Below, piece after piece: positions 58,287 through 64,000 of a stretch of 64,000 nt of DNA; position 1 is the first letter of the stretch, and every line of letters starts with the position of its first letter. This stretch comes from Rhynochetos jubatus (taxonomy: Eukaryota; Chordata; Aves; Eurypygiformes; Rhynochetidae): positions 20,410,317 to 20,474,316 of the forward strand of contig CM050658.1 of assembly GCA_027574665.1 (NCBI GenBank), written 5' to 3'. A program made the translations under genes and the position numbers. The notes under the pieces are model-generated. The model had not been told where the DNA came from. It worked only from the letters and a program-made list of their open reading frames with translations, and made no database searches.

Positions 58287-60560
58287 TTATTGTGCCGGTG
58301 GAGGGGGGTCAGGGCCAGCACTCGGGGACGGCGCACGTCTGGTCCCGCGGCGGCGTGCAGGCCGGGTGTAGGGATTTTGGGCGCGGCGCTGCACGCGGGA
58401 GAGGTCTCGCACCCGCTCAGGCCCAGCTCGGCTGGAGCGTCTGCTGCTCTGGAGCGCTGGGGAGCTGCAGGAGGACCCCAACGGCAGCTGTCTGTCGGTG
58501 CTGGGGCTGCTGGTCTCCGGTTGGATGGAGCCGTGGGACGGCCCCAGTGCCGCCAGGCTGGGGGTGCTGCTCTCAGCACTGGGTGCTGGCAGGCGGTTGC
58601 TCCCACGGCATCTTCTGCGCCGCCTGGAGGGATTTCGGGCCTGACGGTGTAACCGGGAGCGGTCTCGCACCCGCTGGGGCCCAGGGGGGCTGGAGAGGCT
58701 GCTGCCCTCATGCTGTGGGGAGCCGGGGGACGACCCCGATGCCGCCTGGCTGCCGGGGCTGCTGGTCTCGGGTGCCGCGGAGCCGTGGGAAGGCCCCAGC
58801 CCTGGCTGGCTGGCAGCGCCGGGGCTGGCGAGGTCGGAGTCGGCACTGGAGACTGTAGGGGGAAGCAGGAAGGTCAAGGGCATGGCCCCTAGGCCCAGGG
58901 CAGGACAGGCCAGGGAGGTGCTCCCAGCCCTCCTGGAGCAGAGAGGCTCTGCCAAGCCCACGCTGGGCACCCGCTGCCAGGCCTTGCCTGGTCCCTGGCC
59001 CCAGCCCAGGGGCACCCGGGCGCTTTGCCTCTTACCGGTGCCCAGGCTGGCACAGCTGTCGCACTGCCAGCTGGCCGTGCTGTCCCTCAAGGAGGAGCAG
59101 TGCCTGTGGGTGCTGTCGCCAGCGCAGGAGCAGCACAGGAGCAGTTGCCAGGGCCTGGGGAAGCAAACGGGTTCACGGCTGTGAGGACAAAGTGACCGCA
59201 GCACGGGATGCTCCGCCCGAGCTCTTGTTCTCAGTTCTCCCCCTTCGAGCCCTTGGCGAGACAGAGGTCCTGTGCAGAGCCCCGGGGTGCAGCTTTGGCA
59301 ACTTACCCCTCCTCCTCTGCGTGCTGCCTGCCTTCTGGGCAAAGGCACTCGCTGGCATTGCAGCGGCTGTGCCCCTCGCTCAGTTCTGCAAAGTCGTGGC
59401 TGCTCTCCCATGTTGGTAATCTAACGGAGAAAGGAAAAGGGATGAGCCCCCGCTGCCCCGGCAGAAGGCAGACGCGGGGCACTCCTGCTCTTTGCCCCCA
59501 GCCCTGCTTCCGACTCCTCCGTGAAGCTGAAGCCCAGGCCCGGGGCACAGCGGAGGGCGGGGATGGCTGGGGCAGGCCCTGGCACGGCAGAGCACTTGCA
59601 CCCTCTGCTCTTGTGAGCTGGGCAGAAGGACACCAACCTCAAGGGAACTCGGATCCCCATGTTGAACATTTCTGAGAGAAAGCAGTCCCTGTCTCTACAG
59701 AGGGGGCAGCGGAAGCACAGGATGCCCGCATTCACAGCCTGTCCCTGCAGGAGAAACAGGAGGAGCAGGAGTGAGGCCCCGGTGCTGCTGAGCGCCTGCC
59801 GCGCCCCGCGCGCAAGGGAACGGCTCCTACCTGGACGCAGCCCCTGTGGAACCAGGCTGATTTGCAGGCTGGGCACACCATGGTGCTGTAGGACATTCTG
59901 TCGCCCACAGGCTCCAGGCACATGAGGCAGGCGGTGTTCTCCTCCGGAGCCGCCTCCACTGTCTGCTCTGGGCGGTGCTCCCAGCAGAAGGCGCTGGGGG
60001 GCAGAGGAGAGGGATGGGTGAGCTGAGAAGCGCTGGGTCCTTCCCCAGTGGCGTGGTGGCCAGGAGGGGACAGGAGGTACCTGTACAGAGGGCCGTAGTG
60101 CGTGACGCATTCGCCCTCCGCGGCACAGGGCAGGTGGAAGCTGCGGCGGCAGCCCTTGTGGCAGCAGGTGATGGCGGCCCAGCGCTCGCCACAGACGAAG
60201 CAGTGCTGGAAAGAGCAGAGCAGCCCCCGTCAGCGGCGGCCTCACGGCCACCACAGCCAGCCCCACAGCTCCCACATGAGCTTCTGAAGTCCTTAGCACT
60301 ACAGGAACACCCCTCCCAAAATCGCATTTCAGCTCAGGGCTTTACTCAGTTTCGGCCCCACCACACCTCGCATCAGCAAGACAACTGCAACTGGAAGGCA
60401 GCTGAGCTCAGGCGAGGCAAGGGGCACTCACCCGATCCACACTGGTCCTGCTTTTACACAGCATGCACGGGCCCATACCTGTGACCTTGGACTTCTCTGG
60501 CTCAGTGCTCAGCCTGTAGTTCTTCCTCGAGAAAACAGTCCCAGCACCTCTGGACGTCAT
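58287..60560 (-). CDS. PHF7-like: PHF7-like gene, S type, copy 14
   Basis: Exons: 60560-60432, 60205-60081, 59993-59831, 59744-59638, 59420-59307, 59154-59036, 58852-58287. Intact. It has Leu253 with GSNRL, a pairing not seen in the other S copies. With copy 15 it shares G to A near 58207 ('ggctcaagacgg') in the 3' flank. Copies 13 and 14 form the second S-S doublet; copies 1 and 2 form the first. Confidence 0.62.
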
Positions 60561-61092
60561 TCTTCACAGGCACCACTTCCAGAGCGGACATAAGACAGAC
60601 AGATGCCTAGATCAAAACCTGCTGGGGAGGACGCAGCCTTTACACTTTACACTTTAGAGCAGACCGATGTGTACTATCCTAATAGTTCTCTAAACACGAA
60701 GACGTGATTCCACCTCTGTCAGGACAAGTTTAAAACACTCGAGGGTGGCGGGGAGTGCCCCCAGCTCTTCCCGAAGGTGGGGCACTACAGTGCTAGACGC
60801 TGGGCTCTGGGGGCGGGCCGAGCCACCTTCCAAGGGGCAGGGGCAGGGGCAGAGCCCCCCGGTGCCGGGGGTGGCTGTGAAGTTCCCCCGGGGAAAGTGA
60901 GCAGGCTGCGGGGCCAGCGAGGCCCAAAGCACACGGCCGTGGCGCTGGGCAGCCGACCAAGACCAGCCCGCAAGGAGGGAGGCCTGGGGAAGGTGCTGCC
61001 AAGCCCCGGGCTCAAGACGGCCCTCTGGGCCCAGGAGGAGGAAGCCGACAAAGGAGGGTGGAATCTCCCAGTGCAGAGATTAGCGGCCAGCT

Positions 61093-63853
61093 TTATTGTG
61101 CCGGTGGAGGGGGGTCAGGGCCAGCACTCGGGGACGGCGCACGTCTGGTCCCGCGGCGGCGTGCAGGCCGGGTGTAGGGATTTTGGGCGCGGCGCTGCAC
61201 GCGGGAGAGGTCTCGCACCCGCTCAGGCCCAGCTCGGCTGGAGCGTCTGCTGCTCTGGAGCGCTGGGGAGCTGCAGGAGGACCCCAACGGCAGCTGTCTG
61301 TCGGTGCTGGGGCTGCTGGTCTCCGGTTGGATGGAGCCGTGGGACGGCCCCAGTGCCGCCAGGCTGGGGGTGCTGCTCTCAGCACTGGGTGCTGGCAGGC
61401 GGTTGCTCCCACGGCATCTTCTGCGCCGCCTGGAGGGATTTCGGGCCTGACGGTGTAACCGGGAGCGGTCTCGCACCCGCTGGGGCCCAGGGGGGCTGGA
61501 GAGGCTGCTGCCCTCATGCTGTGGGGAGCCGGGGGACGACCCCGATGCCGCCTGGCTGCCGGGGCTGCTGGTCTCGGGTGCCGCGGAGCCGTGGGAAGGC
61601 CCCAGCCCTGGCTGGCTGGCAGCGCCGGGGCTGGCGAGGTCGGAGTCGGCACTGGAGACTGTAGGGGGAAGCAGGAAGGTCAAGGGCATGGCCCCTAGGC
61701 CCAGGGCAGGACAGGCCAGGGAGGTGCTCCCAGCCCTCCTGGAGCAGAGAGGCTCTGCCAAGCCCACGCTGGGCACCCGCTGCCAGGCCTTGCCTGGTCC
61801 CTGGCCCCAGCCCAGGGGCACCCGGGCGCTTTGCCTCTTACCGGTGCCCAGGCTGGCACAGCTGTCGCACTGCCAGCTGGCCGTGCTGTCCCTCAAGGAG
61901 GAGCAGTGCCTGTGGGTGCTGTCGCCAGCGCAGGAGCAGCACAGGAGCATTTGCCAGGGCCTGGGGAAGCAAACGGGTTCACGGCTGTGAGGACAAAGTG
62001 ACCGCAGCACGGGATGCTCCGCCCGAGCTCTTGTTCTCAGTTCTCCCCCTTCGAGCCCTTGGCGAGACAGAGGTCCTGTGCAGAGCCCCGGGGTGCAGCT
62101 TTGGCAACTTACCCCTCCTCCTCTGCGTGCTGCCTGCCTTCTGGGCAAAGGCACTCGCTGGCATTGCAGCGGCTGTGCCCCTCGCTCAGTTCTGCAAAGT
62201 CGTGGCTGCTCTCCCATGTTGGTAATCTAACGGAGAAAGGAAAAGGGATGAGCCCCCGCTGCCCCGGCAGAAGGCAGACGCGGGGCACTCCTGCTCTTTG
62301 CCCCCAGCCCTGCTTCCGACTCCTCCGTGAAGCTGAAGCCCAGGCCCGGGGCACAGCGGAGGGCGGGGATGGCTGGGGGAGGCCCTGGCACGGCAGAGCA
62401 CTTGCACCCTCTGCTCTTGTGAGCTGGGCAGAAGGACACCAACCTCAAGGGAACTCGGATCCCCATGTTGAACATTTCTGAGAGAAAGCAGTCCCTGTCT
62501 CTACAGAGGGGGCAGCGGAAGCACAGGATGCCCGCATTCACAGCCTGTCCCTGCAGGAGAAACAGGAGGAGCAGGAGTGAGGCCCCGGTGCTGCTGAGCG
62601 CCTGCCGCGCCCCGCGCGCAAGGGAACGGCTCCTACCTGGACGCAGCCCCTGTGGAACCAGGCTGATTTGCAGGCTGGGCACACCATGGTGCTGTAGGAC
62701 ATTCTGTCGCCCACAGGCTCCAGGCACATGAGGCAGGCGGTGTTCTCCTCCGGAGCCGCCTCCACTGTCTGCTCTGGGCGGTGCTCCCAGCAGAAGGCGC
62801 TGGGGGGCAGAGGAGAGGGATGGGTGAGCTGAGAAGCGCTGGGTCCTTCCCCAGTGGCGTGGTGGCCAGGAGGGGACAGGAGGTACCTGTACAGAGGGCC
62901 GTAGTGCGTGACGCATTCGCCCTCCGCGGCACAGGGCAGGTGGAAGCTGCGGCGGCAGCCCTTGTGGCAGCAGGTGATGGCGGCCCAGCGCTCGCCACAG
63001 ACGAAGCAGTGCTGGAAAGAGCAGAGCAGCCCCCGTCAGCGGCGGCCTCACGGCCACCACAGCCAGCCCCACAGCTCCGGGCAGGGCGCGGGATGTGGGC
63101 GCTGCCGGGTCACAGCCCGCCGATCCGCCTGGCGGACCAGGCTCCTGTGCCGGAGCCTCTGTGGAGCCGCGGGGAGCAAGAGGGATGTCCCAGAGCTGGC
63201 TGGAAGGGCTGGGATTTCTTTCCTTGGCGCCTGGGCTGAGCTCCCGCAAAGCTCTCCTGGCCCAAATCTCCCTGTGCTTCCCAAGCTCCTCACCTTGCGT
63301 GCTGCCCGCCTGACGGCGCGTCGAATGTCCTCCGGGAGGAATCCCAGGAGTCCTGCGTCCTCGACCGGCTGCTGGAAGAGGCCGTTGGCAAAAAACTGCA
63401 GAAGAAAAAAGACGAGGGGCTGGTGAGCGGGGTGCGGCAGGGCCTGCCTGTCGGAAAGCTGGAGGGAGCGCCGGGCAAACTCACCAGGCAAAAGACATGG
63501 GCACAGAGCCTTCGCATCTCCACTTTGTGCCCACAGGTATCCGGGTCAGCCTCTGCCCGGCGACACAGCATGCATGCTGGAGGGGAGAGAGAAACGCCGC
63601 CGTGAAGGAGCACCTCTGCGGGGCCGGGGGAAGCGCCCCGGAGGGATTGTCCCCGAGGGCCTGCTCTGTCCGGTGGGAGGCCTTGGAGAGGAAGGGGGGC
63701 ATGGCCGGCACAGGTGTCCCAGCGAGTGCCCACCGCCCAGCCTGGGCCCCGCTTGCTGAGCACCCCAACGAGCCCCCTGCCAGGCTGCGGGAGGGATACT
63801 TTGCTCTTACCTCGCTCCCTCGAATCGGGGGCCTTCCGCTTCCTTGCCGGCAT
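61093..63853 (-). CDS. PHF7-like: PHF7-like gene, L type, copy 15 (5' UTR exon beyond window)
   Basis: Coding exons: 63853-63811, 63576-63485, 63395-63294, 63011-62887, 62799-62637, 62550-62444, 62226-62113, 61960-61842, 61658-61093. The coding sequence is complete. The untranslated first exon and promoter, by analogy at about 64043 and beyond, fall outside the window. Variants are Met253 and GSNRL. The array evidently continues to the right. Confidence 0.8.
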
Positions 63854-64000
63854 GGCGCACGTCAACGGTGAGCGTTGGGAGTCCCTGTCCCAGCAGCGCT
63901 GGGCCGTCTCCTCCGGATGCTCCTCTGCTGACTCTGAGGGAGAAGCGGGACATGGGTGAGCTTGCAGCACAGGCCCAGGGCCCCGAGGCGTGGGGCCCCC

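Larger units (their letters stand above)
2256..64000 (-). repeat. Tandem array of 15 PHF7-like gene units, two unit lengths (2806 and 4943 bp)
   Basis: Unit starts, taken at 'gtggggcac' or its equivalent, are: 2260 (S; adjoins the edge at 2256), 5066 (S), 7872, 12815, 17758, 22701, 27644, 32587 (all L), 37530 (S), 40336, 45279, 50222 (L), 55165, 57971 (S) and 60777 (L, cut by the window end). Spacing is exactly 2806 bp after every S and 4943 bp after every L, so there are no net indels between copies. S and L are collinear for about 2.3 kb, diverge after 'cagccccacagctcc' (7367 in S, 10173 in L), and rejoin at 'cccagcacctctgg' (7635 in S, 12578 in L). The divergent blocks are 267 bp (S) and 2404 bp (L). 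The edge unit alone carries a 15-bp extra stretch near 2291-2306. Introns and spacers are as well conserved as exons, which indicates recent amplification or ongoing homogenisation. Confidence 0.97.

Noticed and set aside
2256-64000. CRISPR-like or satellite array
   Set aside because: Units are kilobases long, contain multi-exon genes and have no short spacer/repeat alternation.
2256-64000. G2E3 identity (HECT ubiquitin ligase)
   Set aside because: The Cys/His modules fit both G2E3 and PHF7, but no HECT domain follows. The gene ends after the second PHD and a Ser/Arg tail, which fits a PHF7-like gene better.
2256-64000. Endogenous retrovirus or DNA transposon as the amplifying element
   Set aside because: No gag, pol, transposase, LTR pair or terminal inverted repeats were seen at unit borders. 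Tandem duplication by unequal exchange explains the layout.
2256-64000. Pure assembly artefact
   Set aside because: Copies differ by many scattered, partly private substitutions and two unit types are interspersed, which simple assembly duplication would not create. The exact copy number still cannot be verified from sequence alone.

Overview
The window is vertebrate and most likely avian nuclear DNA. It has GT/AG introns, CpG islands, AATAAA poly(A) signals and a CR1-type LINE 3' end ending in the bird-typical 'ccaacccaaac' motif. No prokaryotic operon structure is present. Apart from about 2.25 kb at the left edge, the window is one head-to-tail tandem array of a PHF7-like gene (PHD-finger / ePHD-RING family, the family of mammalian PHF7 and G2E3). 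Every copy is on the minus strand. I count 15 copies between 2256 and 64000, and the array runs off the right edge.

There are two repeat-unit types. The short unit (S) is exactly 2806 bp and the long unit (L) is exactly 4943 bp. From left to right the order is S S L L L L L L S L L L S S L. The types share the 3' flank and six coding exons: the PHD exon, the RING-like exon pair, a second-PHD exon pair and a Ser/Pro/Arg-rich last exon. They differ 5' of these. L units carry 2404 bp with a 5' UTR exon, three N-terminal exons (basic N-terminus plus the pre-PHD zinc knuckle), a promoter with a TATA-like box and a CRE-like inverted pair, a CR1 relic, a CpG island and an orphan plus-strand signal-peptide first exon. 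S units instead have 267 bp with a different, phase-compatible N-terminal exon. Splicing every exon by GT/AG with matching phases gives predicted proteins of 476 aa (L) and 440 aa (S). No copy shows a frameshift or premature stop in the exons I could follow.

The left edge (1-1061) is unique, lower-GC, probably intronic sequence. Next comes a 126-bp piece (1062-1187) that recurs in every unit, then a 1.07-kb CpG-rich stretch (1188-2255) found only here. This stretch contains a convincing first coding exon of another minus-strand gene. All other units lack it, so the array seems to have expanded from a founder that had lost it.

In the reconstructed layout, a minus-strand neighbour (gene A) lies downstream of the PHF7-like gene, and a divergent plus-strand secreted or membrane-protein gene (gene B) lies upstream of the L promoter. 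Tandem duplication copied the PHF7-like gene together with parts of both neighbours. PHF7 in mammals acts in spermatids, and Drosophila Phf7 acts in the male germline. A germline-expressed amplicon is therefore a reasonable hypothesis, but the sequence alone does not prove it. Copies differ by scattered single-base changes in a mosaic pattern, with no length change between units, which points to recent expansion and homogenisation.
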